A stretch of DNA of 64,000 nucleotides from Rattus norvegicus (Eukaryota > Chordata > Mammalia > Rodentia > Muridae), in the NCBI RefSeq assembly GCF_036323735.1, contig NC_086032.1, forward strand, positions 47,485,335 through 47,549,334. Reading direction: 5' to 3'. The notes beneath the pieces were generated by a model, which saw nothing but the letters and a program-made list of their open reading frames with translations, was not told the DNA's origin and searched no databases. This document shows positions 1 to 10,100 of the stretch, in pieces. The translations under genes were made by a program, and so were the position numbers. Numbering within the stretch: position 1 is the stretch's first letter; the number at the start of each line of letters is the position of its first letter.

Positions 1-1239
1 ATAGAGCAAAGTTTAAACGAACTTAGACACTGTTTCTTTGTGAATTCAGTTAGTTCCTGGTAGCCTGCTCTTGTATTATGTGTATTTTTAAAGATTTATA
101 AAAATTTGGTGAGCCGAATCTGAGTAACATGGTGAATTCGGTTAGTTCCCAATTGGCCGCAGTAGTAATAACCGGACTGTTCGGGATATAGAAAAATTTT
201 CACGAATGGAATCAAAATTTCTAGGCGAATTCAGTGAGTTCCCAATGGGACATGCTTGGATGAGTTTGCTTTTCAATATCGAGCAACATTTTAAGGAACG
301 GAATCTAAGTATCATGGTGAATTCAGTAGCTTCCCAATAGGATTCGCATGTAATAAGCTTGTTATTCAAGATAGAGCAACGTTTGAACAAACTGAAACAC
401 TGTTTCTTTGTGAATTCAGTTAGTTCCCAGTAGCCTCCTTTGTAATATATGTACTTTTAAAGATTTACCAAGTTTGCTGAGCAGAATCTGAATAACATGG
501 TGAATTCGGTTAGTTCCCAATAGGCCGCAGTAGTAATAAGTGGACTGTTCGGGATATTGAAAAATTTTCACGAATGGAATCAAAATTTCTAGGCGAATTC
601 AGTGAGTTCCCAATGGGACATGCTTGTATGAGTTTGCTTTTCAATATCGAGCGACATTATAAGGAACGGAATCTAAGTATCATGGTGAATTCAGTAGGTT
701 CCCAATAGGATTCGCATGTAATAAGCTTGTTATTCAAGATAGAGCAACGTTTTAACCATCTGAAACACTGTTTCTTTGTGAATTCAGTCAGTTCCCCGTA
801 ACCTGCTCTTCTAATATGTGTACTTTTAAAGATTTATAAAAATTTGGTGAGCTGAATCTGAGTAACATGGTGAATTCGGTTAGTTCCCAGTAGACCCCAG
901 TAGTAATAAGTGGACTGTTCGGGATATAGAAAAATTTTCACGAATGGAATCAAAATTTCTAGGCGAATTCAGGGAGTTCCCATGGGACATGCTTGGATGA
1001 GTTTGCTTTTCAATATCGAGCAACATTTTGAGGAACGGATCTAAGTATCATGGTGAATTGAGTCGGTTCCCAATAGGATTCGCATGTAATAAGCTTGTTA
1101 TTCAAGATAGAGCAACGTTTTAACGAACTAAAACACTGTTTCTTTGTGAATTCAGTTAGTTCCTGGTAGCCTGCTCTTGTAATATGTGTATTTTTAAAGA
1201 TTTATAAAAATTTGGTGAGCCGAATCTGAGTTACATGGT
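1..1239 (+). repeat. Mixed monomers at the left edge (M1-M3 and a partial copy)
   Basis: The window opens inside a monomer, and M1, M2 and M3 start at 134, 502 and 872. M1 shares the box variant CCCAATTGGCCGC with M19, M35 and M43 of family A and with M168. M3 shares CAGGGAGTTCCCATGGG with M18, M34 and M42. Their order is not that of family A, because the M19-like copy precedes the M18-like copy with M2 between them. The end of the M1 copy, just before M2, carries CCTCCTTTGTAATATATG, whose closest match is near 61400. This is a rearranged edge of family A. Confidence 0.75.
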
Positions 1240-1978
1240 GAAGTCTGTTAGTTCCCAATAGGCCACAGTAGGAATAAGTGGACTGTTCGGGATGTGGAAA
1301 AATTTTCACGAATGGAATCAAAATTTCTAGGCGAATTCAGTGAGTTCCCAATGGGACATGCTTGTACGGTTTGCTTTTCAATATCGAGCAACATTTTAAG
1401 GAACGGAATCTAAGTATCATGGTGGAATCAGTAGGTTCCCAGTAGGATTCGCATGTAATGAGCTTGTTATTCAAGATAGAGAAAAGTTTAAACAAACTGA
1501 GACACGGTTTCTTTGTGAATTCAGTTAGTTCCCAGTAGCCTGCTCTTGTAATATGTGTACTTTTAAAGATTTATAAAAATTTGGTGAGCCGAATTTGAGT
1601 AACATGGTGAATTCGGTTAGTTCCCAATAGGCCGCAGTAGTAATAAGTGGACTGTTCGGGATATAGAAAAATTTTCACGAATGGAATCAAAATTTCTAGG
1701 CAAATTCAGTGAGTTCCCAATGGGACATGCTTGTATGAGATTGCTTTTCAATATCGAGCAACATTTTAAGGAACGGAATCTAAGTATCATGGTGAATTGA
1801 GTAGGTTCCCAATAGGATTCGCGTGAAATAAGCATGTTATTCAAGATAGAGGTATGTTTTAACGAACTGAGACACTGTTTCTTTGTGAATTCAGTTACTT
1901 CCTAGTAGCCTGCTCTTGTAATATGTGTACTTTTAAAGATTTATAAAAATTTGGTGAGCCGAATCTGAGTAACATGGT

Positions 1979-2001
1979 GAATTCGGTTAGTTCCCAATAG
2001 G
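1979..2001 (+). other. Conserved 23-bp box, four per monomer
   Basis: A box close to GAATTCRGTTAGTTCCCA plus RTAGG opens each of the four subrepeats. In this monomer the boxes start at 1979, 2072, 2164 and 2257, and the next monomer's box starts at 2349, giving spacings of 93, 92, 93 and 92 bp. The box is much better kept between subrepeats than the roughly 70 bp separating boxes. That could mean a bound protein or a recombination hot spot, or it could simply be the best-preserved part of the ancestral unit. It does not match the CENP-B box. Confidence 0.75.
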
Positions 2002-2036
2002 CCGCAGTAGTAATAAGTGGACTGTTCGGGATATAG

Positions 2037-2065
2037 AAAAATTTTCACGAATGGAATCAAAATTT
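2037..2065. other. Two A/T tracts spaced two helical turns apart
   Basis: An A5T4 tract (2037-2045) and an A4T3 tract (2059-2065) have centres about 21 bp apart, close to two turns of B-DNA. Phased A-tracts are a known cause of intrinsic curvature. The pair sits in S1 of nearly every monomer. In the class whose tract reads AATTTAACGAATGG the first tract is shortened. Curvature is inferred and not measured. Confidence 0.55.
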
Positions 2066-2071
2066 CTAGGC

Positions 2072-2163
2072 GAATTCAGTGAGTTCCCAATGGGACATGC
2101 TTGTATGAGTTTGCTTTTCAATATCGAGCAACATTTTAAGGAACCGAATCTAAGTATCATGGT
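2072..2163 (+). repeat. Subrepeat S2 of the monomer (92 bp)
   Basis: S2 begins with the box GAATTCAGTGAGTTCCCA and GGACATGCTTGTATGAG. Its end, GAATCTAAGTATCATGGT, is closely matched by the end of S4 (GAATCTGAGTAACATGGT). Its middle (GAGCAACATTTTAAGGAAC) also matches the middle of S3. Confidence 0.85.
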
Positions 2164-2256
2164 GAATTGAGTAGGTTCCCAATAGGATTTGCATGAAATA
2201 AGCTTGTTATTCAAGATAGAGCAATGTTTTAACGAACTGAGACACTGTTTCGTTGT
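2164..2256 (+). repeat. Subrepeat S3 of the monomer (93 bp)
   Basis: S3 begins with the most variable of the four boxes: GAATTGAGTAGGTTCCCA here, GAATTCAGTAGGTTCCCA in many copies, so its EcoRI site is often lost. The HindIII site lies 36 bp in. The middle, GAGCAAYGTTTTAACGAAC, matches S2. Confidence 0.85.
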
Positions 2257-2348
2257 GCATTCAGTTAGTTCCCGGTAGCCTGCTCTTGTAATATGTGTAC
2301 TTTTAAAGATTTATAAAAATTTGGTGAGCCGAATCTGAGTAACATGGT
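2257..2348 (+). repeat. Subrepeat S4 of the monomer (92 bp)
   Basis: S4 begins with the fourth box (GCATTCAGTTAGTTCCCG here, GAATTCAGTTAGTTCCCA in most copies), then GTAGCCTGCTCTTGTAATA. It holds an A5T3 tract at 2315-2322 and ends with GAATCTGAGTAACATGGT next to the box of the following monomer. Confidence 0.85.
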
Positions 2349-3828
2349 GAATTGGGTTAGTTCTCAATAGGCCGCAGTAGTAATAAGTGGACTGTTCGGG
2401 ATATAGAAAAATTTTCATGAATGGAATCAAAATTTCTAGGCGAATTCAGTGAGTTCCCAATGGGACATGCTTGTATGAGTTTGCTTTTCAATATCGAGCA
2501 ACATTATAAGGAACGGAATCTAAGTATTATGGTGAATTCAGTAGGTTCCCACTAGGATTCGCATGTAATAAGCTTGTTATTCTATATAGAGCAATGTTTT
2601 AACTAACTGAGACACTGTTTCTTTGTGACTTCAGTTAGTTCCTAGTAGCCTGCTCTTGTAATACGTGTACTTTTAAAGATTTATAAAAATTTGGTGAGCC
2701 GAATCTGAGTAACATGGTGAATTCGGTTAGTTCCCAATAGGCCACAGTAATAATAGGTTGACTGTTCAGGTTATAGAAAAATTATCACGAATGGAATCAA
2801 AATTTCTTGGCGAATTCAGTAAGTTCGCAATGGGACATGCGTGTATGAGTTTGCTTTTCAATATCGAGCAACATTTTAAGGAACGGAATCTAAGTATCAT
2901 GGTGAATTCAGTAGGTTCCCAATAGGATTCGCATGTAATAAGCTTGTTATTCAACATAGAGCAACGGTTAAACGAACTGATACACTGTTTCTTTGTGAAC
3001 TCAGTTAGTTCCCAGTAGCCTGCTCTTGTAATATGTGTACTTTTAAAGATTTATAAAAATTTGTTGAGCCGAATCTGAGTAACATGGTGAATTCGGTTAG
3101 TTCCCAATAGGCCGCAGTAGTAATAAGTGGACTGTTCGGGATATAGAAAAATATTCACGAATGGAATCAAAATTTCTAGGCGAATTCAGTGAGTTCCCAA
3201 TGGGACATGCTTGTATGAGTTTGCTTTTCAATATCGAGCAACATTTTAAGGAACCGAATCTAAGTATCATGGAGAATTGAGTAGGTTCCCAATAGGATTT
3301 GCATGAAATAAGCTTGTTATTCAAGATAGAGCAATGTTTTAACGAACTGAGACACTGTTTCGTTGTGAATTCTGTTAGTTCCCGGTAGCCTGCTCTTGTA
3401 ATATGTGTACTTTTAAAGATTTATAAAAATTTGGTGAGCCGAATCTGAGTAACATGGTGAATTCGGTTAGTTCCCAATAGGCCGCAGTAGTAATAAGTGG
3501 ACTGTGCGGGATATAGAAAAATTTTCACGAATGGAAACAAAATTTCTAGGCGAATTCTGTGAGTTCCCAATGGGACATGCTTGTATGAGTTTGCTTTTCA
3601 ATATCGAGCAACATTTTAAGGAACGGAATCTAAGTATCATGGTGAAATCAGTAGGTTCCCAATAGGATTCGCATGTAATAAGCTTGTTATTCAACATAGA
3701 GCAACGGTTAAACGCACTGATACACTGTTTCTTTTTGAACTCAGTTAGTTCCCAGTAGCCTGCTCTTGTAATATGTGTACTTTTAAAGATTTATAAAAAT
3801 TTGTTGAGCCGAATCTGAGTAACATGGT

Positions 3829-4937
3829 GAATTCGGTTAGTTCCCAATAGGCCGCATTAGTAATAAGTAGACAGTTCCGGATATAGAAAAATTTTCACGA
3901 ATGGAATCAAAATTTCTAGGCGAATTCAGTGAGTTCCCAATGGGACATGCTTGTATGAGTTTGCTTTTCAATATCGAGCAACATTTTAAGGAACCGAATC
4001 TAAGTATCATGGTGAATTGAGTAGGTTCCCAATAGGATTTGCATGAAATAAGCTTGTTATTCAAGATAGAGCAATGTTTTAACGAACTGAGACACTGTTT
4101 CGTTGTGCATTCAGTTAGTTCCCGGTAGCCTGCTCTTGTAAAATGTGTACTTTTAAAGATTTATAAAAATTTGGTGAGCCGAATCTGAGTAACATGGTGA
4201 ATTGGGTTAGTTCTCAATAGGCCGCAGTAGTAATAAGTGGACTGTTCGGGATATAGAAAAATTTTCACGAATGGAATCAAAATTTCTAGGCGAATTCAGT
4301 GAGTTCCCAAAGGGACATGCTTGTATGAGTTTGCTTTTCAATATCGAGCAACATTATAAGGAACGGAATCTAAGTATTATGGTGAATTCAGTAGGTTCCC
4401 AATAGGATTCGCATGTAATAAGCTTGTTATTCAAGATAGAGCAATGTTTTAACTAACTGAGACACTGTTTCTTTGTGACTTCAGTTAGTTCCTAGTAGCC
4501 TGCTCTTGTAATACGTTTACTTTTAAAGATTTATAAAAATTTGGTGAGCCGAATCTGAGTAACATGGTGAATTCGGTTAGTTCCCAATAGGCCACAGTAA
4601 TAATAGGTTGACTGTTCAGGTTATAGAAAAATTATCACGAATGGAATCAAAATTTCTAGGCGAATTCAGTAAGTTCGCAATGGGACATGCGTGTATGAGT
4701 TTGCTTTTCAATATCGAGCAACATTTTAAGGAACGGAATCTAAGTATCATGGTGAAATCATTAGGTTCCCAAAAGGATTCGCATGTAATAAGCTTGTTAT
4801 TCAACACAGAGCAACGGTTAAACGAACTGATACACTGTTTCTTTGTGATTCAGTTAGTTCCCAGTAGCCTGCTCTTGTAATATGTGTACTTTTAAAGATT
4901 TATAAAAATTTGTTGAGCCGAATCTGAGTAACATGGT
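3829..4937 (+). repeat. Trimer a-b-c inside HOR A, second copy
   Basis: M11-M13 repeat the module M6-M8 at an offset of 1850 bp (five monomers). The class c member here reads CCCAAAAGG in place of CCCAATAGG in its third box, a change also present at the equivalent place of HOR A copy 2. Confidence 0.85.
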
Positions 4938-6045
4938 GAATTCGGTTAGTTCCCAATAGGCCGCAGTAGTAATAAGTGGACTGTTCGGGATATAGAAAAA
5001 TATTCACGAATGGAATCAAAATTTCTAGGCGAATTCAGTGAGTTCCCAATGGGACATGCTTGTATGAGTTTGCTTTTCAATATCGAGCAACATTTTAAGG
5101 AACCGAATCTAAGTATCATGGTGAATTGAGTAGGTTCCCAATAGGATTTGCATGAAATAAGCTTGTTATTCAAGATAGAGCAATGTTTTAACGAACTGAG
5201 ACACTGTTTCGTTGTGAATTCAGTTAGTTCCCGGTAGCCTGCTCTTGTAATATGTGTACTTTTAAAGATTTATAAAAATTTGGTGAGCCGAATCTGAGTA
5301 ACATGGTGAATTCGGTTAGTTCCCAATAGGCCGCAGTAGTAATAAGTGGACTGTGCGGGATATAGAAAAATTTTCACGAATGGAATCAAAATTTCTAGGC
5401 GAATTCAGTGAGTTCCCAATGGGACATGCTTGTATGAGTTTGCTTTTCAATATCGAGCAACATTTAAGGAACGGAATCTAAGTATTATGGTGAATTCAGT
5501 AGGTTCCCACTAGGATTCGCATGTAATAAGCTTGTTATTCAATATAGAGCAATGTTTTCACTAACTGAGACACTGTTTCTTTGTGACTTCAGTTAGTTCC
5601 TAGTAGCCTGCTCTTGTAATACGTGTACTTTTAAAGATTTATAAAAATTTGGTGAGCCGAATCTGAGTAACATGGTGAATTCGGTTAGTTCCCAATAGGC
5701 CACAGTAATAATAGGTTGACTGTTCAGGTTATAGAAAAATTATCACGAATGGAATCAAAATTTCTAGGCGAATTCAGTAAGTTCCCAATGGGACATGCGT
5801 GTATGAGTTTGCTTTTCAATATCGAGCAACATTTTAAGGAACGGAATCTAAGTATCATGGTAAATCAGTAGGTTCCCAATAGGATTCGCATGTAATAAGC
5901 TTGTTATTCAACATAGAGCAACGGTTAAACGAACTGATACACTGTTTCTTTTTGAACTCAGTTAGTTCCCAGTAGCCTGCTCTTGTAATATGTGTACTTT
6001 TAAAGATTTATAAAAATTTGTTGAGCCGAATCTGAGTAACATGGT
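4938..6045 (+). repeat. Trimer a-b'-c inside HOR A, third copy
   Basis: M14-M16 repeat the module, but the middle monomer (5308) is a hybrid. Its first part has the ACTGTGCGGG change of M10 (class d), and its later part has the TATTATGGTG and CACTAGGATT changes of class b. A crossover or gene conversion within one monomer would explain this. Confidence 0.8.
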
Positions 6046-7153
6046 TAATTCGGTTAGTTCCCAATAGGCCGCATTAGTAATAAGTGGACTGTTCGGGATA
6101 TAGAAAAATTTTCACGAATGGAATCAAAATTTCTAGGCGAATTCAGTGAGTTCCCAATGGGACATGCTTGTATGAGTTTGCTTTTCAATATCGAGCAACA
6201 TTTTTAGGAACCGAATCTAAGTATCATGGTGAATTGAGTAGGTTCCCAATAGGATTCGCATGAAATAAGCTTGTTATTCAAGATAGAGCAACGTTTTAAC
6301 GAACTGAGACACTGTTTCGTTGTGAATTCAGTTAGTTCCCCGTAGCCTGCTCTTCTAATATGTGTACTTCTAAAGATTTATAAAAATTTGGTGAGCTGAA
6401 TCTGAGTAACATGGTGAATTCGGTTTGTTCCCAATAGGCCGCAGTAGTAATAAGTGGACTGTTCGGGATATAGAAAAATTTTCACGAATGGAATCAAAAT
6501 TTCTAGGCGAATTCAGGGAGTTCCCATGGGAAATGCTTGGATGAGTTTGCTTTTCAATATCGAGCAACATTTTAAGGAACGTATCTAAGTATCATGGTGA
6601 ATTGAGTCGGTTCCCAATAGGATACGCATGTAATAAGCTTGTTATTCAAGATAGAGCAACGTTTAAACGTACTTAGACACTGTTTCTTTGTGAATTCAGT
6701 TAGTTCCTGGTAGCCTGCTCTTGTAATATGTGTATTTTTAAAGATTTATAAAAATTTGGTGAGCCGAATCTGAGTAACATGGTGAATTCGGTTAGTTCCC
6801 AATTGGCCGCAGTAGTAATAAGTGGACTGTTCGGGATATAGAAAAATTTTCACGAATGGAATCAAAATTTCTAGGCGAATTCAGTGAGTTCCCAATGGGA
6901 CATGCTTGTATGAGTTTGCTTTTAAATATCGAGCAACATTTTAAGGAACGGAATCTAAGTATCATGGTGAATTCTGTAGGTTCCCAAAAGGATTCACATG
7001 TAATGAGCTTGTTATTCAAGATAGAGCAACGTTTACACGAACTGAGACACTGTTTCTTTCTGAATTCACTTAGTTCCCAGTAACCTGCTCTTGTAATATG
7101 TGTGCTTTTAAAGATTTATAAAAATTTGGTGAGCCGAATCTGAGTTACATGGT

Positions 7154-10100
7154 GAAATCTGTTAGTTCCCAATAGGCCACAGTAGGAATAAGTGGACTGT
7201 TCGGGATGTGGAAAAATTTTCACGAATGGAATCAAAATTTCTAGGCAAATTCAGTGAGTTCCCAATGGGACATGCTTGTACGGTTTGCTTTTCAATATCG
7301 AGCAACATTTTAAGGAACGGAATCTAAGTATCATGGTGGAATCAGTAGGTTCCCAATAGGATTCGCATGTAATGAGCTTGTTATTCAAGATAGAGCAAAG
7401 TTTAAACAAACTGAGACACGGTTTCTTTGTGAATTCAGTTAGTTCCCAGTAGCCTGCTCTTCTAATATGTGTACTTTTAAAGATTTATAAAAATTTGGTG
7501 AGCCGAATTTGAGTAACATGGTGAATTCGGTTAGTTCCCAATAGGCCGCAGTAGTAATAAGTGGACTGTTCGGGATATAGAAAATTTTCACGAATGGAAT
7601 CAAAATTTCTAGGCAAATTCAGTGAGTTCCCAATGGGACATGCTTGTATGAGATTGCTTTTCAATATCGAGCAACATTTTAAGGAACGGAATCTAAGTAT
7701 CATGGTGAATTGAGTAGGTTCCCAATAGGATTCACATGAAATAAGCATGTTATTCAAGATAGAGCTATTTTTTAACGAACTGAGACACTGTTTCTTTGTG
7801 AATTCAGTTACTTCCTAGTAGCCTGCTCTTGTAATATGTGTACTTTTAAAGATTTATAAAAATTTGTTGAGCCGAATCTGAGTAACATGGTGAATTCGGT
7901 TAGTTCGCAATAGGCCGCAGTAGTAATAAGTGGACTGTTCGGGATATAGAAAAATTTTCACGAATGGAATCAAAATTTCTAGGCGAATTCAGTGAGTTCC
8001 CAATGGGACATGCTTGTATGAGTTTGCTTTTCAATATCGAGCAACATTTTAAGGAACCGAATCTAAGTATCATGGTGAATTGAGTAGGTTCCCAATAGGA
8101 TTTGCATGAAATAAGCTTGTTATTCAAGATAGAGCAATGTTTTAACGAACTGAGACACTGTTTCGTTGTGCATTCAGTTAGTTCCCGGTAGCCTGCTCTT
8201 GTAATATGTGTACTTTTAAAGATTTATAAAAATTTGGTGAGCCGAATCTGAGTAACATGGTGAATTGGGTTAGTTCTCAATAGGCCGCAGTAGTAATAAG
8301 TGGACTGTTCGGGATATAGAAAAATTTTCATGAATGGAATCAAAATTTCGAGGCGAATTCAGTGAGTTCCCAATGGGACATGCTTGTATGAGTTTGCTTT
8401 TCAATATCGAGCAACATTATAAGGAACGGAATCTAAGTATTATGGTGAATTCAGTAGGTTCCCACTAGGATTCGCATGTAATAAGCTTGTTATTCTATAT
8501 AGAGCAATGTTTTAACTAACTGAGACACTGTTTCTTTGTGACTTCAGTTAGTTCCTAGTAGCCTGCTCTTGTAATACGTGTACTTTTAAAGATTTATAAA
8601 AATTTGGTGAGCCGAATCTGAGTAACATGGTGAATTCGGTTAGTTCCCAATAGGCCACAGTAATAATAGGTTGACTGTTCAGGTTATAGAAAAATTATCA
8701 CGAATGGAATCAAAATTTCTAGGCGAATTCAGTAAGTTCGCAATGGGACATGCGTGTATGAGTTTGCTTTTCAATATCGAGCAACATTTTAAGGAACGGA
8801 ATCTAAGTATCATGGTGAATTCAGTAGGTTCCCAATAGGATTCGCATGTAATAAGCTTGTTATTCAACATAGAGCAACGGTTAAACGAACTGATACACTG
8901 TTTCTTTGTGAACTCAGTTAGTTCCCAGTAGCCTGCTCTTGTAATATGTGTACTTTTAAAGATTTATAAAAATTTGTTGAGCCGAATCTGAGTAACATGG
9001 TGAATTCGGTTAGTTCCCAATAGGCCGCAGTAGTAATAAGTGGACTGTTCGGGATATAGAAAAATATTCACGAATGGAATCAAAATTTCTAGGCGAATTC
9101 AGTGAGTTCCCAATGGGACATGCTTGTATGAGTTTGCTTTTCAATATCGAGCAACATTTTAAGGAACCGAATCTAAGTATCATGGAGAATTGAGTAGGTT
9201 CCCAATAGGATTTGCATGAAATAAGCTTGTTATTCAAGATAGAGCAATGTTTTAACGAACTGAGACACTGTTTCGTTGTGAATTCTGTTAGTTCCCGGTA
9301 GCCTGCTCTTGTAATATGTGTACTTTTAAAGATTTATAAAAATTTGGTGAGCCGAATCTGAGTAACATGGTGAATTCGGTTAGTTCCCAATAGGCCGCAG
9401 TAGTAATAAGTGGACTGTGCGGGATATAGAAAAATTTTCACGAATGGAAACAAAATTTCTAGGCGAATTCTGTGAGTTCCCAATGGGACATGCTTGTATG
9501 AGTTTGCTTTTCAATATCGAGCAACATTTTAAGGAACGGAATCTAAGTATCATGGTGAAATCAGTAGGTTCCCAATAGGATTCGCATGTAATAAGCTTGT
9601 TATTCAACATAGAGCAACGGTTAAACGCACTGATACACTGTTTCTTTTTGAACTCAGTTAGTTCCCAGTAGCCTGCTCTTGTAATATGTGTACTTTTAAA
9701 GATTTATAAAAATTTGTTGAGCCGAATCTGAGTAACATGGTGAATTCGGTTAGTTCCCAATAGGCCGCATTAGTAATAAGTAGACAGTTCCGGATATAGA
9801 AAAATTTTCACGAATGGAATCAAAATTTCTAGGCGAATTCAGTGAGTTCCCAATGGGACATGCTTGTATGAGTTTGCTTTTCAATATCGAGCAACATTTT
9901 AAGGAACCGAATCTAAGTATCATGGTGAATTGAGTAGGTTCCCAATAGGATTTGCATGAAATAAGCTTGTTATTCAAGATAGAGCAATGTTTTAACGAAC
10001 TGAGACACTGTTTCGTTGTGCATTCAGTTAGTTCCCGGTAGCCTGCTCTTGTAATATGTGTACTTTTAAAGATTTATAAAAATTTGGTGAGCCGAATCTG

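Larger units (their letters stand above)
1979..2071 (+). repeat. Subrepeat S1 of the monomer (93 bp)
   Basis: S1 begins with the box GAATTCGGTTAGTTCCCA, followed by TAGGCCGCAGTAGTAATAAG. Its second half carries two A/T tracts (A5T4 at 2037-2045 and A4T3 at 2059-2065). It resembles S3 most: both have GTAATAAG about 30 bp in, then a GATA-rich stretch and an ACGAA motif at similar distances. Confidence 0.85.
1979..2348 (+). repeat. Representative satellite monomer (M6)
   Basis: This 370-bp copy is used as the reference monomer. It starts at the first GAATTC box and ends just before the box of M7 at 2349. By my count it has 138 G or C bases (37% GC) and 11 CpG dinucleotides, close to the number expected from composition. 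It holds one HindIII site (AAGCTT at 2200-2205), which is kept in most monomers, so that enzyme should give a ladder near 370 bp. GAATTC occurs at the first two boxes here and at three or four boxes in many other monomers. No reading frame runs through neighbouring monomers, since 370 is not a multiple of three. Confidence 0.95.
1979..3088 (+). repeat. Trimer a-b-c inside HOR A, first copy
   Basis: M6-M8 form a three-monomer module that recurs inside the same unit at 3829-4937 (M11-M13) and, with an altered middle member, at 4938-6045 (M14-M16). The class c members start at 2719, 4569 and 5677 and share CCACAGTAATAATAGGTTGA and a box reading GTAAGTTCGC (GTAAGTTCCC in M16). Confidence 0.85.
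1240..7153 (+). repeat. HOR family A, copy 1: 16 monomers, 5.91 kb
   Basis: Monomers M4-M19 start at 1240, 1609, 1979, 2349, 2719, 3089, 3459, 3829, 4199, 4569, 4938, 5308, 5677, 6046, 6416 and 6784. Using letters for classes, the order is g h a b c a d a b c a b' c a e f. Class a has GAACCGAATC in S2. Class b has GGGTTAGTTCTC in its first box. Class c has AATAATAGGTTGACTG and a changed A-tract. Class e has CAGGGAGTTCCCATGGG. Class f has AATTGGCCGC. The next 16 monomers repeat this order at an offset of 5913 bp with only about a dozen base changes noticed from M6 onward; M4 and M5 are less similar to their partners. The unit phase is arbitrary. Confidence 0.93.

Noticed and set aside
2023..2040. 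Possible CENP-B box at GTTCGGGATATAG in S1
   Set aside because: It fits only the TTCG and the A in the first half of the known motif. The required CGGG in the second half is absent in all monomers I read.
2200..2205. HindIII palindrome as a regulatory dyad
   Set aside because: Only six bases are symmetrical and the flanks show no longer inverted repeat, so it is a useful restriction site and nothing more.
1987..2214. A minus-strand reading frame of about 75 codons that recurs in most monomers with a similar protein sequence
   Set aside because: It starts at a TTG rather than an ATG (the first in-frame ATG is about 20 codons later) and always stops at the TAA in the minus strand of the first box. 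Its similarity between copies is just the repeat. Many monomers break it with indels, there is no codon-level constraint, and 370 is not a multiple of three. Longer versions (90-134 codons) come from small indels. Not called as genes.
1979..2348. tRNA or SINE origin of the monomer
   Set aside because: I found no A-box and B-box pair, no cloverleaf, no poly-A tail and no target-site duplication. The internal four-fold structure explains the monomer better.
4608..4880. Plus-strand frames of 75-90 codons in the same monomers (also near 10521, 12769, 30104, 36386 and 61545)
   Set aside because: They overlap minus-strand frames, appear only where a base change removes the usual stop, and have no recognisable domain. 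They are chance frames in the satellite.
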